Part shown: piece after piece, positions 10,534-28,429 of the stretch | Numbering within the stretch: the stretch's first letter is position 1 | How the letters are laid out: each line of letters starts with the position of its first letter | Source of the DNA: Maea johnstoni | Lineage: Eukaryota; Annelida; Polychaeta; Spionida; Magelonidae | Length of the DNA stretch: 64,000 nt | Reading direction: 5' to 3' | Assembly: GCA_963942565.1 (NCBI GenBank) | Contig: OZ012691.1 | Location: forward strand, 10,882,742-10,946,741 | Notes under the pieces: generated by a model | The model's input: only the letters and a program-made list of their open reading frames with translations | Told to the model about the DNA's origin: nothing | The model's database searches: none | Position numbers and translations under genes: made by a program

Positions 10534-12528
10534 AAGATAAATGGTAAACATATTTATTTGTAAATGCCGAAAAGTGGTCAAAAAGTATAATTATAAAAGT
10601 ATACAAAATATCTCTAAACTTAACAAAACTATGTACATATATATATTAACAAGGTGTGGAACCAAAACTGCATATAAATTGAGCACTTCACATAAGATGT
10701 TATCAATGCAAGTACTCACAATACATGATATCACACACCTAGAGAATGACCGACACAAATAAAACATCTAAAATTAAAGTTGTTTCAAATGGTTGGAGGA
10801 GTGCATAGCAATTCATGAATGTATCTCTGAAGACGGATGGGAGAAATGGAATTTTAGAGATGGATCGTAAGAGTAATAGGAAAGTACAAGTCACAGAACA
10901 GAGACAAAACAAACACATAACAAAAGACAGGGACAAAACAAACACATAACAAACATTGTGATGAGCACCTCGCTGAAGTTATAAAACAAATGAATGCTGT
11001 CAGCAGAGTATGGATACACAGTGTTGATGGGAACACACTGAGGCCTTGAATCAAGGTGAGTGGCTAGAACACCTCCCTAGAGACTGCTGTAGGGTTGTCA
11101 GAAAATGGTGACACTAGTCTTTCTACTCACAGTACAAGAGTACAAGCGAGTGAATTGACTAGTGTGTAGGTATTAAATGATTTTGCTATTGAAATGGTTT
11201 ATAGGACTCTGAAAGCAAAAGAAATGCAACCGAGAATAACAGATTGACTGAGTGGCTAATCCTGGTGAAACAGTACTAAAGTACTAGTAACGATAGGATG
11301 TAGCCACCTGGTGGAATGAAAGGAAACTAATAATCATACATTCTGGTTCATGTACCAATGCTGGCAACAGTGGCACAATTAACAAATGTAGTAGGAATTA
11401 TTCAAAAATGTTATTGAAATTTTGTTGGTTCATGATAAATATAACTTCCAGAAAATCATGACCACCAAAGAGACGAAACTTGTGTCAATTGAGAAGATAT
11501 CCCAGCTGGCAAAGTTGGTTGGTTCAGTTTTACGGTAACACCATCTGACGTCCAATGACGCCACCACAATACTGAACCAACAAACCACGCCCTCTGGGTA
11601 GGATTACAGGAACTGCAGTCTTTCGGGCGCATCCCGACCAGGTCTTGACTCAATGGAGGCAGGCCATTGATGCATTCACACTCAAACTGACAACACGGGA
11701 AAGGTTCTAAAAGATAGGATAGCTGCAGAGATGGGTTGAGGCCATGGTGGGAGACAGAGAATATTATTAACTACTACACACTCCACTTGGTTGGGGGTTA
11801 AATCACAGATTATCAAGTCAATAAAAAACTACTGATTGAAGAAAAAAATACAAAAGGTGTATTATTAATAAAAAGAAATTAAAGTTAATGAATACTTCCC
11901 ATCAAGCCGGTTCTGATATGCTTGAATGTGGAAGAGGATTTGGTATGTGTTGGTCACCCTCGTCAGTATACAATATCAACGTAAATAGGAGTCCAGAAAC
12001 TGGACACACTATCAACTACACAGTCTGGGTTCAAGGTGGGAAGTAGCATATAAGCCAAAATGCTAAAAAGCCAAAAGTCAAAAGATGAATCTGGAGCCAA
12101 AGAGATTCAAAAAAATATATTTAAAATTTGAGCTATGTATTTTTTGCAAAAAAGATAACAAAGGAAGCCATAAAGGTGAATGAAAACAATATTTTTGGTT
12201 GTTCTGTTTTTTGTTTTTTTTGTGTTTTTTTTATAAAAATAAACCTTGTCATGCTGAAGATATGTCATTTTTAAAACTGAAAACCATTGCCAAAATATCA
12301 TTTAAAGGAAAAATTAGGAAGAAAATGGAGGAAGTTGTATTAAAGGTATTCTCAAAACGTCATCAAGACGGAGAAAAAGATAAAGTTGATCGGTAAGTTA
12401 AATATAAAAAAGCCGGAAAAAGGATGTTCTACAGGGGAGTCCTGTAGTAAGATCTCTGCATGACAAGCAAACTAAAACTCCTCGCGACCACCACCACCAC
12501 CAGATGTCGCCACCAGTCCTCCTCCTCC
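10534..12528 (-). other. Probable 3' UTR and poly(A) signal of the creatine kinase gene
   Basis: After the stop codon, the first AATAAA I find on the minus strand is at 10553-10558. That would give a ~2-kb 3' UTR ending near 10535. The stretch contains no transposon I recognise and no other supportable gene. A nearer variant signal is possible. Confidence 0.35.
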
Positions 12529-18267
<5,739 letters not shown>

Positions 18268-18278
18268 GATGATGTTGT

Positions 18279-20095
18279 CTAGAAAATTGTTGTTGTCACT
18301 AGATGTTATCTTTCCTTCAGTTGGGATGTTAGTTCAACTGTTCACTCCTGAGTCGATGTTGTTGACTTGCAATGCAAGGTGTAACTGCATTCTGAAATAA
18401 CATGCAGTGATAAGAGATAAAGAAATGAGTCAGATTTACACTAAACTTATTATTTAATGCAACATTTAATTAATAAACTCTCAAAAACCATACATTATAA
18501 TATCCATATATTTCCATTTCATTCATGTGTGGGCAGCTAAGTTTAGACAGAGGAATTCCTATGGCATAAACTATAGACCTATAGTGGTTAGCTTGAACTA
18601 TTTCCATGTTACTTTAGTATCAACATCTCTCAAATCAAAATCTTTCAAAATCTGAAAATGAGAACTAGTGCCAGTGCCAAAGCCAAGGCAATGTTCAAAC
18701 TGCATCGTTTCAACTTCAAGTGACTGATCCGCAAAGCACTCAGCTACAGAATAAAAACAAAACATATGAATGAAAGCAGAACATACATGCACTATACAAA
18801 AATAGAACTTCATCACAAGAGCTGAAGATGCCCGATTTTCTTATACTTAGAATGAGAAATAGTGAAAAAAGTCAATGAGAAAATCACATTTAATCACCCT
18901 CAACTATCTTTCGCACGTTCTTGCGGTCAACTTCTTTTTTATTATTGAATTTCATTGGCTACATTTCCAACATTCATCTTAGACCAATTGCATTTCTGAA
19001 CCGATAATTCTCCGCAAAAACGGTCAATACTGGTTGTCTGTTTCAATTTATTCGATACGAAATGTACTTGTTTCTTAATCATTTCACTTGAGAAAGGGCA
19101 CCAAGAAAACGTCATTGCTCACGTCATATTATATTGGCACGTGCAAAATTGCGGAAAAATAAACAGCAGACGAAGGCGATTATAGAAATAATAAAAGCAG
19201 GTGGCTATCGAGTTTTCCTTTAAATATTTCAACTTAACGCACATATGGAGCATATATTATACACTGTTCTCATAATCGGGTGCATGGCACAGCCGAAAAC
19301 CGGTACGAAAGAGAAAGTAAGCTGAATTATGAGCGAAAGCAAACCTGACCGTTGTGGCTATGCCACTTCTAAGTTGTAACAGTGTAATCAGGTAGAGTCT
19401 TTGACTCTTGTATGCTATGAATTCCATAAAATCATGCGGGCCAAGCGTGAAACATTGAAAGCCCATGCGTACACTCACTATCCATGTGTCATTCGAAAAA
19501 AAAATGCGGGTTTCTTAGTCTGACAGCTGCAGTTGAACTTTTAAAATGAGTAAGAAACGATGGCCGACATACGTCAACAATGGCTGCCAAGTTGCCAATG
19601 GCGACGAATATCTGAGATCAGCTGTTTTTACGATTGTTTGCACCGAAAACGTGGATGTCAAAAGAAGCAAATGTCGAAGGAAAAGGATCAATTTTTCTGC
19701 ATACAAAAACACTCGTAGACAATCTTTTTTTGTAATAATTTGCAATTGGTACCAGATTTTTAGGTTATACCAGTACTATTAACTAGTTGCTATTGGAGTG
19801 ATTGTTGTGAACAATATGTCAACCAGTTCTACGAACCAGTTGCTATTGGAGTGATTGTTGTGAACAATCATTTACAATGTCAACAATGTTTGACAATGGC
19901 TACTTGGTTAAAGGTAGTTTGGATTGTCTCGTCACTCTATTAAACTCGCTAAGAAATATAGTTTTCGCCTACTCCAGTGTCGCACCACTTATATTCTACC
20001 CTTCAGACACTTTTGGGAAGTTAAAACAGCAGCTCTAAAGAAATAAATTGTAAAGGAGAGTTGGTACTTACCACTACCAGGAATTCTGATGGAAT
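18279..20095 (-). other. Predicted non-coding exon 1 and intron 1 of creatine kinase
   Basis: A 24-nt exon (20095-20072) ends TGGTAGTG followed by the strong donor GTAAGTACC. A candidate acceptor (TTTTCTAG) at 18281-18279 precedes the ATG by 11 nt. The intron contains a 31-bp exact direct duplication at 19784-19814 and 19838-19868 (AGTTGCTATTGGAGTGATTG onward) and otherwise nothing I recognise. Confidence 0.6.
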
Positions 20096-20178
20096 GATTG
20101 CTGTTGGCAACAGGAGACCTTATATACTACGTGGAAGGATCATGGGATACCCATTGTCTTGAAGGATTGTGATTGGTT
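20092..20178 (-). promoter_or_regulatory. Creatine kinase core promoter: CCAAT, TATA, initiator
   Basis: On the minus strand, AACCAATCACA (CCAAT at 20172-20176) lies ~79 nt before a TATATAAGG box (20126-20118). This is followed 31 nt downstream by an initiator-like TCATTCC (A at 20095). Spacing is textbook for RNA polymerase II and leads straight into the predicted first exon and its donor. Confidence 0.75.
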
Positions 20179-20179
20179 C

Positions 20180-20986
20180 ACAACTTTGGTTCAAAGTTCA
20201 CCTACCCCTTGTATGGGTTGATTGAACTTTGACCTTTCATTGTCGTTTGTGCTCCGCATGCCAGCCCCGCCCCCCCCCCCTCCACCCTCACGTTTTTGAG
20301 AAAAAAAATCAAAGATCTGTCAAACTGCTTTAAATAGCCTTTACCCATTAGATCTTTATCCTATCTCTACTTCTGCACGTGTACAGTTGATATACAATGT
20401 TGCACGTTTTTAGGATGGAAATGAAATGAAAATTTTGTAATTAGAGCAACATACACATACTTATCAGCATATTTCATTCTATTTGCTTTTAATTTGAAAA
20501 AAAGCTCTTGCAAAATAGAAAATAATGACCATTGATAAAGATCATCTGTAAATGGCACACAGTAAATATTAGGGTATCCCTTCATTTAGTATCCATTTGA
20601 AATTTATGGGACCGTCACCAGAATACACATGTAAGAACTTGTGAGGTAAAATTAAAAGAAAACATTTAAAAAAAACACACACACACTTCAAGTTCAGTTA
20701 ACAAATATAAATTGCTGGCCAATGACTTAGAATACTACATAGTGACTTTAAGGGAGGTCTGATGACATGTGATGACGTGCCACATTGAAATAGTAAAAAG
20801 GTAAAATGTAAAATACCGGTATGTAATTAAAGTAGGATGCACTTTCAACTTATGACACCATCTTCAGATGGTAGGGGAGTAGGGGACTAAAACTACTGGT
20901 TAGCTTTGTATGGAAACATCTAGTTTTCATTTATTTATTTCTGCCTGCAGTGACTGTACTCTTAAGTGACTTATCAAGTTATCATA
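20180..20986. other. Unassigned intergenic DNA
   Basis: Upstream flank of creatine kinase. It includes a poly(C) run near 20267-20281 and nothing else recognised. Confidence 0.45.
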
Positions 20987-21164
20987 CAGGTGAACTTGGA
21001 TATGACAGACCACTGTACGACGGATTATTGCATATGACGGACGATATGCTTGGTCCAAGTCCGATGCATATCAAGTATTCGTCATATGTATATGACGGAT
21101 TTTGCATAATATGACGGACCAATTTTCCTGGTCCCATTGAGTCCGTCATATCCAAGTTCACCTG
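20987..21164 (-). mobile_element. TA-flanked MITE family D, copy 2
   Basis: 178 bp, ends CAGGTGAACTTGGATATGAC and TCATATCCAAGTTCACCTG, TA on both sides. Inverted relative to the 10-kb copy. Confidence 0.88.
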
Positions 21165-21430
21165 TATATGGAAAAGTACTTATTTACTAGGCAATATGTA
21201 TGTAGTTTTTACCGAAATGTATTTGGAGTTCACACTTCATCTTGCTTTGTCAACTCATCATATTGTACATTTACTAGTTTATACTACATATACAAAAAAT
21301 AGTACTAAGAAATATTATACAAAAAAAGCTCAACAGGAATAACTTCCAGTCTAGTATTTCAGGGCTCGAAATTAGGGGGTGCCAAGAGGCTAGGGCTCCC
21401 TTGAATTCCTACAAGGTCTAGTAGACTAGA

Positions 21431-21877
21431 CTACACTGTGACACTTCGCTTGGTGTCACTGTGACATCACAATTCTATGCCAGTATAACTTAAATGTCCA
21501 ACTGGTGTGGCGTCCAAGTGGACACTTTTGCGCTACACTGTGACACTGCGCTAAATGTCACTGTGACGTCGCGTTTCTGTGCCGGTGATGGACAGTTAGG
21601 GGTCTTGTAGTCTGTCACACAAGTGTAGTTCCGCTGGTGCCCGCCAGGTGCTCTAGATTCTCCTTAATTAACTGATTATACACACTCGGCGTGTGTATCA
21701 ATTGAATCACAAAAGGAAATCACCGGCACAGAAACGCGACGTCACAGTGACATTTAGCGCAGTGTCACAGTGTAGCGCAAAAGTGTCCACTTGGACGCCA
21801 CACCAGTTGGACATTTTAGTTATACTGGCATAGAATTGTGATGTCACAGTGACACCAAGCGAAGTGTCACGGTGTGG
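21431..21877. repeat. Long inverted repeat, ~158-bp arms, ~129-bp loop
   Basis: Arm 21431-21589 matches the reverse complement of 21719-21877 at about 97% by eye. Each arm is itself a diverged direct duplication: GTGACACTTCGCTTGGTGTC and GTGACACTGCGCTAAATGTC units, each followed by ACTGTGAC(A/G)TC(A/G)C. The loop carries the small palindrome ACACACTCGGCGTGTGT. No TIR or target duplication was identified, and no coding role. Confidence 0.85.
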
Positions 21878-22004
21878 TCCTTTACTGTCCACTTGGACGT
21901 CACATGTGACGTCCAGCGACTACAAGATACTTCTCAAAGTTTTTAGTTGATCAACAATTGAATTGGCTAATCAAGATCAAGGTCTGAGTTTATAGGAAGA
22001 TAGT

Positions 22005-22005
<1 letters not shown>

Positions 22006-22100
<95 letters not shown>
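22006..22100. repeat. (TA)n microsatellite, left of a MITE
   Basis: Pure TA run, interrupted at its right end and resumed after the MITE at 22123-22479. Confidence 0.97.
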
Positions 22101-22102
<2 letters not shown>

Positions 22103-22122
22103 TAGTATTAAATATATATATA

Positions 22123-22479
22123 CTGTAAAGTTCGAAATATTAGCGTGCTTAAATTTAGCGAATTGATCCATTTTTCCATGTTAGCGAATCGTAATATTAG
22201 CGTCTGAACCATCTCAAAAATCTTAAACCAGTTTCTGGCCACATATACATTTAAATATGATAACCCTTACTTCAGAATATCATTTTCATTCTCGGAATCA
22301 GTTATTTACTGAGAAAAAACGATGTTGAATGCGTCAAAATCGTCACACGCGTGGCGCCATATATTGACAAAAAATCTTGGAAAATGGAACAAATATGAGC
22401 GGATCGTAATATTAGCGAATCTGACCCACTCGCTAAAGTCGCCAATAATAGTTCCACGCTAATATTTCGAACTTTACAG
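22123..22479. mobile_element. TA-flanked MITE with perfect 25-bp TIRs, inside a (TA)n tract
   Basis: 357 bp. Both ends read CTGTAAAGTTCGAAATATTA followed by GCGTG, in inverted orientation without mismatch, bounded by TA at 22121-22122 and 22480-22481. The internal word TTAGCGAAT recurs. The perfect termini suggest recent activity. No transposase. Confidence 0.88.
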
Positions 22480-22481
22480 TA

Positions 22482-22596
<115 letters not shown>

Positions 22597-22649
22597 AAAT
22601 AACATGTGTCGCAATGGTACTTAAGGAGGAATTTGTGCAGCAGTGTTGA

Positions 22650-23030
22650 CAGGGACTGACTTAATGGTCATTTTAGGGGCATTTGCCCCTGTATCAAGTG
22701 ATTTTGCGACCAGATGTCTTCTAGGGGCCAAGTTTGTGAATGGACATATCAATTATCCGTTGGAGCATCTTGAAATTTTTCCTTTGTTGAATGCTTTTTA
22801 TATCCATATTTTAACTAATAGTGCCAAAAAATATATCCGAGACCTCGGAGAGCACATATATTTTCCAAATTTTACTGGGGGACCATGCTCCAAGACTACC
22901 ATAGCCTGGACAGTGTGCCTGTGGCAAAATCCTACCGGCGTGGTGCCCGCACTGGGATTTGTTTGCTCCCAAATTAAAAATTCTACGAGCCAAATCTGCT
23001 CCTGTCTGAAAATGTTAAGGTCAATCCCTG
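22650..23030. mobile_element. CAGGG element, 5-bp TSD group, copy 1
   Basis: 381 bp, ends CAGGGACTGACTTAATG and GTTAAGGTCAATCCCTG, flanked by GTTGA on both sides (22645-22649 and 23031-23035). Internal words TAGGGGCATTTGCCCCT and TAGGGGCCAAG. The 130-aa open frame across it follows the element's limits and is not a gene. Confidence 0.75.
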
Positions 23031-23212
23031 GTTGAGATTAGGAATTTCTCATCTTACTGTATTGAAGCGACGAGTTAAACTCAGTGTGATAATTATCAAT
23101 TAATAAAGGATTTTGCTCATTTCCTCCATTGAACGAAGAAATGTTGTTTGTCGTTTATACATTTGTGGAGTTTTAGGGCGATGCATACACATTTACAAAG
23201 GTTGTTTTGTGC

Positions 23213-23524
23213 CAGGGACTTACCCAGGCAGGAGTCAGGGAGTCATTTTGACTCCCAAACACCAGATTTTGGGCAAAATGACACCCAGTTGTATTTTGCT
23301 AGATTTTCTGTATTTGTTTTAGTCCAAGGAAATATTTCTAAAGTTTCACTCATAGAGGACAATAGATACATTGAATGTCATAGAGAAGCATACTTTCTTT
23401 TGCTAAGTCAATGTATAAGGTTGCTATGATCATTCTTGTAAATTGGGTTACTTATTTTCGACCCCCTTAATTTCAAAAATCCTCAATTTTGACCCCCTGT
23501 TTCTAAATGCTGGGTAACACCCTG
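23213..23524. mobile_element. CAGGG element, 8-bp TSD group (hAT-like), copy 1
   Basis: 312 bp, ends CAGGGACTTACCCAGGC and GCTGGGTAACACCCTG, flanked by TTTTGTGC and TTTCGTGC (7 of 8). Four internal slots carry the GAC(T/A/C)CCC word: TTTTGACTCCCAAAC, ATGACACCCAG, TTTTCGACCCCCTT and TTTTGACCCCCTG. Confidence 0.82.
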
Positions 23525-23884
23525 TTTCGTGCCTGTATCTTTTTGATAAATGAATTAAGGGCTTAACAATCATGATTTCAGTGGTTCAGGCAGAAAAAAA
23601 ATTCAAGTCTTGCAAATTGATGATGCTGAAGTCTATAAAAAAAATTACAGTTGGTGGGGTTCTAAAAGGGTCGATCGGGTATAAAAAAAAGAACATTCTT
23701 TTCTTTTTGATCTAGGGTCAAGGGAATTAACGTAGCATACACCTCTGAAGTTGAAGGATTGGATTTACGTAACAGGCATCCAAGGTATTCGATATAGACA
23801 TGCAGTCTAGCGTGAATACAGATAATGTACATTGACCAATCAATACTTTGAATGGGATTACAGTGCTAAACTTATCAATTTCTA

Positions 23885-24092
23885 CTTCCCCCTTTTGATG
23901 CTGGTTGCTAATTTTGGTAATACAAAATGATGCAAAGTAAAATGGCTGAAACCCTGGCACATGATTACTGATCTGAGAGTACTCAGTGAGAGTTATCCAA
24001 TGAATACCAACATGATCGGGTTTAAATGTTTTCCAAAAGGCTTAGCCTCCTTGTGCTTTGGAGGAAAGTAACCTCAACATTGGAAGGGTTAA
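23885..24092 (-). mobile_element. MITE family A, copy 8
   Basis: Reverse-oriented family A repeat. The right border GAAGGGTTAA is intact, the left border is degraded. Confidence 0.75.
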
Positions 24093-25240
24093 ATGATCAT
24101 TACCTGATATATATAGGAAATATTTCAAAATGACAAATTCTAGTCATCGATGTTTGAGCATTCTATTTAGTCTTTAAATTTCCAAGATATGTTGAGAACT
24201 TCTGCATCTTTATTCTTTGGTCAAAAGATTTCAGATGGTACTCACTTTATCAAAGAGAGAGATATTGAAGAATATCAGGAACTCTGTGGGTAAAAATTCA
24301 TACTGGAATATCATCTCTATGCAAAGGGTCGAAAGAGAAAATTAGTCATTTCCTTAACAAGAAAACTATGTTTTTATTAGTTTTTATTAGGAAAATCATG
24401 ACAATATCCACAAATAGATACTGTTTACAAATACATGGAAGTTAAACAAGGTTAAATCACTTAAATAAAAGTGATTATCAAGATAAATCTTCAAAAACGC
24501 TTGTTAAATAAAAAGGGGAAAGTGGTAAGAAATATATTAAATAGTTATTAATATGCAAAATAATTTTCTGCTTTAGTGCCGAGAGCATTTCATGCAATGC
24601 ACCTATAAACTAATTAAAAATACCATGACGTGAAAGTTAATGAACCTGTATCTCTGTTTTCTTTCCAAACCAGTGAGAAATGTTAAAGTTGTCTCCTATT
24701 TGGCTATTTGAACAGGCAGTTTCTAAAATAGATCTACTGTGAACCCCTTTATATATGACTTTTATTCATATTTTTTATTACAAATTATTATTAAGCGCAT
24801 ATTAATGGCACCAAACTTCTGAACAAATGGATGGAATGTCATGTGGCCTCTGAGAATACTAATGATAAAAGGAAATTCCTTGCATGTGATTTAATGGCCA
24901 CTATCAGTATCAGCAAAGGTTTATAAACATGAAGATAAGCAACTGCAGTCCATTTTTCCTCCAGTGTGTGGCTGGTAAGATCTATAAATAGAAGCCCTGT
25001 TAAGGCCATGCGGCTGCTTATCATATGTTTTTCTCATTAATGGTGCTGGGACTACATCGCACCCCATACTCGATACTGATAAGACAAGTGGCTAATGTCA
25101 TTAAAAGACAATAAAAGTCCAGATGGGGTGTTCTATATTTATCCTTTAAAAGAATTTGCTTGTGGATATAGGGAATGATAGCCATTTCCCCGGAGATGGA
25201 CACCTTTACTATGATAAACCTTTGGTATCAGATAAGTGGG
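24093..25240. other. Unassigned intergenic DNA
   Basis: AT-rich, with a small direct duplication of TTTTTATTAG near 24371-24390. No gene or known repeat recognised. Confidence 0.45.
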
Positions 25241-25254
25241 ATACATCAGTCCTA

Positions 25255-25484
25255 GGAATTTTGAATTTTGTCAGTTTTTCTGTCATATTACGACCAATTC
25301 TTGACTAGGCAAATGAAAAGAGGTGGAGGAAACAGGAGTGTCTGGCAAAATACCAACACCTAACCCTGTCACTAGCAACTTTCTCACTTGCCCTGGCCAG
25401 GAATTCTAACAATGGCAGTGGTAAGAGACTGCTAGCAATCAGTGGCAATGCCGTAGACAGCACGGCTATCGGGGTATGCCCCAC
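25255..25484 (-). mobile_element. tRNA-derived SINE, 230 bp, perfect 14-bp TSD
   Basis: Flanked by exact direct repeats ATACATCAGTCCTA (25241-25254 and 25485-25498). On the minus strand it starts with a tRNA-like head (CCCCGATAGCCGTGCTGTCT, resembling box A of a Leu/Ser-type tRNA). It continues through a body shared with the 28.4-28.7 kb copy (GTGAGAAAGTTGC(T/C)AGTGAC, then a CTCC-rich stretch) and ends AAAATTCAAAATTCC. Confidence 0.85.
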
Positions 25485-25557
25485 ATACATCAGTCCTAAC
25501 TTCATGGTTAACAATTGGATGTTTTTTTTAGGACTATGAGATTACTAAAAAAGGATA

Positions 25558-25774
25558 CTGTAAATCCCTTTATTACCACGCACATTTTTATTCACGCAAC
25601 TGCCGTCTGAATTTTATTGCGGCAATTTAATTACACGTATCAACTGTATCACCGCTAGATGGGGCAATGTTATGCTATTTTGAACGTATATCAGCACCAG
25701 TAATATATGCGTTATCATCATCTAACGCGAAATACGTGAAATTAAAAGGAGTGCGATAATAATGGGTTTTACAG
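25558..25774. mobile_element. TA-flanked MITE, CTGTAAA ends
   Basis: 217 bp bounded by TA. Ends CTGTAAATCCCTTTATTACC and ATAATGGGTTTTACAG are imperfect inverted repeats. Subterminal ACGCAC/GTGCG is also inverted. pogo/Tigger-like. Confidence 0.75.
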
Positions 25775-25776
25775 TA

Positions 25777-26324
25777 GTCCCAATGCATGTGATTAAATGA
25801 TCACTATTAGATTACTGAACTTTGTCAGAGAAATATTGATAAAAGAAGGGCTTTTTTATAAAGGACTTCACAGTATCACAATTTGAGATTTCATCACTGT
25901 AACAACTTTGTGGTGAAATTTTAGGACTATGAACCAAGGATGAATCACAAATACCATGTGTCAAAGCAAGTTATGATAACATTTCTATCATTCAATGGAA
26001 AATGTTACAAAGGCGGTGAAAAACAAATTATTTCTATAGCCTGATTATACAAGTATCAAAACCTACATTTTTAAAATTGACTGCTACTATCCTAGTGTAA
26101 ACAACTAGAAAATCCTACAGACCCACACCTAAATAACAGATATACACTAAAAACCAGCATATATCCTTTCATGTATATGTATCGACATTAACGAGTACAG
26201 CATTGACTAAACATCACACATTTTCATTGTATAAAAGTCTACTTATTCAGATATTATGAAGATATCAATGTTGGCTTGCAATTTTAGGTTGTTGGATTTA
26301 CATTGTGTTACTTGCAGTGGAACC
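25777..26324. other. Unassigned intergenic DNA
   Basis: Nothing recognised. Confidence 0.45.
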
Positions 26325-26539
26325 TTAGCCCTTTCAATGCTGAGGCTACTTTCGTCCAATGCACAGGGATGAAAAGATTTTTGAAAACCATCTAAACCCT
26401 GCCATGTTGGTACTCATTTAAGATACCTCTGGCTGAGTACTCTCAGAAGAGTACCTATGTGCCATGGTTTCCGGCATTTTTCAGCTTTTTTGATTATTTT
26501 GTATTGGAAATTTTTTGCCACCAGCAGCATAAGGGTTAA
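26325..26539 (+). mobile_element. MITE family A, copy 9
   Basis: Nearly full length. Left border TTAG, right border intact TTAA. Confidence 0.82.
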
Positions 26540-26683
26540 GAGTAAGCCAAGTCTCTAAATTGGCCAACCTCCTGCAGTTGACTACCTCAACCTTACCCTC
26601 AATTTCCATATATAGCATGATCTGCTACTTGACCAATTCATGCCTGAAGATTTCTATGAAGTCAATGTCTGTATTTATGATAC

Positions 26684-26897
26684 TTAACCCCTCCAATGCT
26701 GAGACTACTTTTGTCCAATGCACAAAAAAGCAAAGTAAACATGAAAATCATGGTAACACTGTCATGTTGGTATTCATTGGAAAACTCACGCTGAGTGCTA
26801 TCAGATGAATACCAATTTGCCATGTTTTCAGTCATCTTTCAGCTTTTTGTCATCATTTCATGTTGACCAAATTAGCAACCAGCAGGAAAAGGGTTAA
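26684..26897 (+). mobile_element. MITE family A, copy 10
   Basis: Intact TTAA on both sides (26684-26687 and 26894-26897). Closest to the 9.06-kb copy in using CCAATGCACAA rather than CCAAAGCACAA. Confidence 0.85.
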
Positions 26898-27057
26898 TAA
26901 ACAAATAGCTTTAGAAAGTAGCGTACATACAAAACATATTTGAAAGAGGATTTTCGTATAGGTTCTGGTCAACATTTCTCCTTCAAATATCTTATCACCA
27001 AAATAGTCAGAACAGTCTTTTGGCAACAGGCACCAACATAAGTTACAGAACTAACTT

Positions 27058-27378
27058 ACCATGCCGGGCAAGTAGTTTATAATTTTAACTTGCCCGACAT
27101 AATTTTTGGCTTGCCCGAAATAAGTTATAACATATGCCAGAATGTCATGTATTATTTCTCATGGAGTTAATGATTGTAAAACCAATTTCTTTTAAATTTT
27201 GTAGCATTGTTAGCATATTTTGGTATTTGTGCCATTTTTCAACATAAAAAAATGTAAAGTGCTCAGAAAATCAGCTTGCCCATTCGGGCAAGTGAAAACT
27301 AAAATGTACTTGCCCGAAAGCCCTTTTTTCAAAAATTCACTTGTCGGGGCAAGCGGGCTAGTACTTATGTCGAACCCT
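27058..27378. mobile_element. CAGGG-group element with CTTGCCCGA words
   Basis: The right end, TTATGTCGAACCCTG, matches the 5-bp TSD CAGGG group; the left end is eroded. The interior is built on the word ACTTGCCCGA/TCGGGCAAGT, which occurs at least six times in both orientations. Confidence 0.6.
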
Positions 27379-27399
27379 GGGCAACACAGGCATAAATGG

Positions 27400-27564
27400 A
27401 TTAACCTGTTAATACCTGGAGATCCCTTGCCAAAGTTCTTTTTGGATCTATGATGCCTCAGTATGAGAATTGTTTTAGAACTGACCAAAATTTCATAAAA
27501 GATTTGAACAGAGGTTGCACGTTGACTTCAGATAAATGTTTCTCCTTCAATCTGCATGGGTTAA
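27400..27564 (-). mobile_element. Diverged MITE family B-like copy
   Basis: Starts TTAACCTGTTAATACCTGG, has the family B words TTTTGGATCTATGATGC and CAAAATTTCATAAAAGATT, and ends CATGGGTTAA. Shorter and more diverged than other copies. Confidence 0.5.
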
Positions 27565-28025
27565 TGAAATGAGAATGCTGATAGTGTATGCATGGCTATG
27601 GCATAAGGCCTAACAAAATGTTTGTTCCCTGTAACGGTCCCGATAATAGGGTAGGCACTAGGCAGGTAGGGATGTTTTAAGTATTCAATATGTGGCTTAC
27701 TGCTTTAAATCTCCCAAAAGGCTGATATTACGTATATAATTTATCAGAGTGTTTTAAAATTGTAGATTACAACCACGATTGCGAAAGACCATCCTGAGGG
27801 AAATTTACTTTCTCACTCAATTATCCAACATATTCATGTTGTGGGAGGAAACCCCTTTAAAATTTTTGACAGTAGTTAGGGGTACAGGAAACGAACAATT
27901 TTTTTAGGCCTAACAGTAGTGGTCCACAGCACCCATATGTCATCATGTGTGAATATATCTACCAATAGGGGGTGGGGGGGGTGGACATCAGAACAGTAGG
28001 ACTAGAAAAGAGCATCTAACTTGGC
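27565..28025. other. Unassigned intergenic DNA with a G-rich run
   Basis: Contains GGGGGTGGGGGGGGTGG near 27967-27984, which could form a G-quadruplex. Nothing else recognised. Confidence 0.45.
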
Positions 28026-28171
28026 TATACCGGCCTTAAGTCAAGTATCCCGGACCCATCCATATTAGGAAGAAAACGAAAGAATATATAAAAAAAAACT
28101 TGATTCTGTTTAATTGTTCGCCATTTGGTATCTATAGGATGGGTACGGGGTGCTTGACTTAGGCCGCTATA
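28026..28171. mobile_element. TA-flanked MITE, CGGCCTTAAGTC ends
   Basis: Ends TATACCGGCCTTAAGTCAAG and CTTGACTTAGGCCGCTATA, with the inverted repeat extending ~36 bp to GGACCCATCC/GGATGGGTAC. Length about 140 bp. pogo/Tigger-like; the target is TA or TATA. Confidence 0.75.
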
Positions 28172-28429
28172 CCCCATATTGGTAGCCAATTCAGAGGTAT
28201 TCTACAGTATCTTATAATACAACGTTTTCATGGAGATGAGGTCCTTGACTTCGGAACTGCTGTATACATTAAAACATGCATTTTGTATGTTATTTTCTAT
28301 TTACAATTATCATTAGCACAGATAAGAAGTTAGAGTATGTATATGACGAGTAGAAAAGCCTTAAACCCTTCAGCCCTTAACCCTTTCATATCTGAACCCT
28401 ACACATGGTCTTACACATTGGGAAATATA

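Noticed and set aside
22643-23035. 130-aa plus-strand frame
   Set aside because: Coincides with a CAGGG element bounded by a 5-bp duplication; no protein features.
28172-28266. A further TA MITE ending GACTTCGGAACTGCTG at ~28264
   Set aside because: Only one end could be found; no matching inverted partner upstream.
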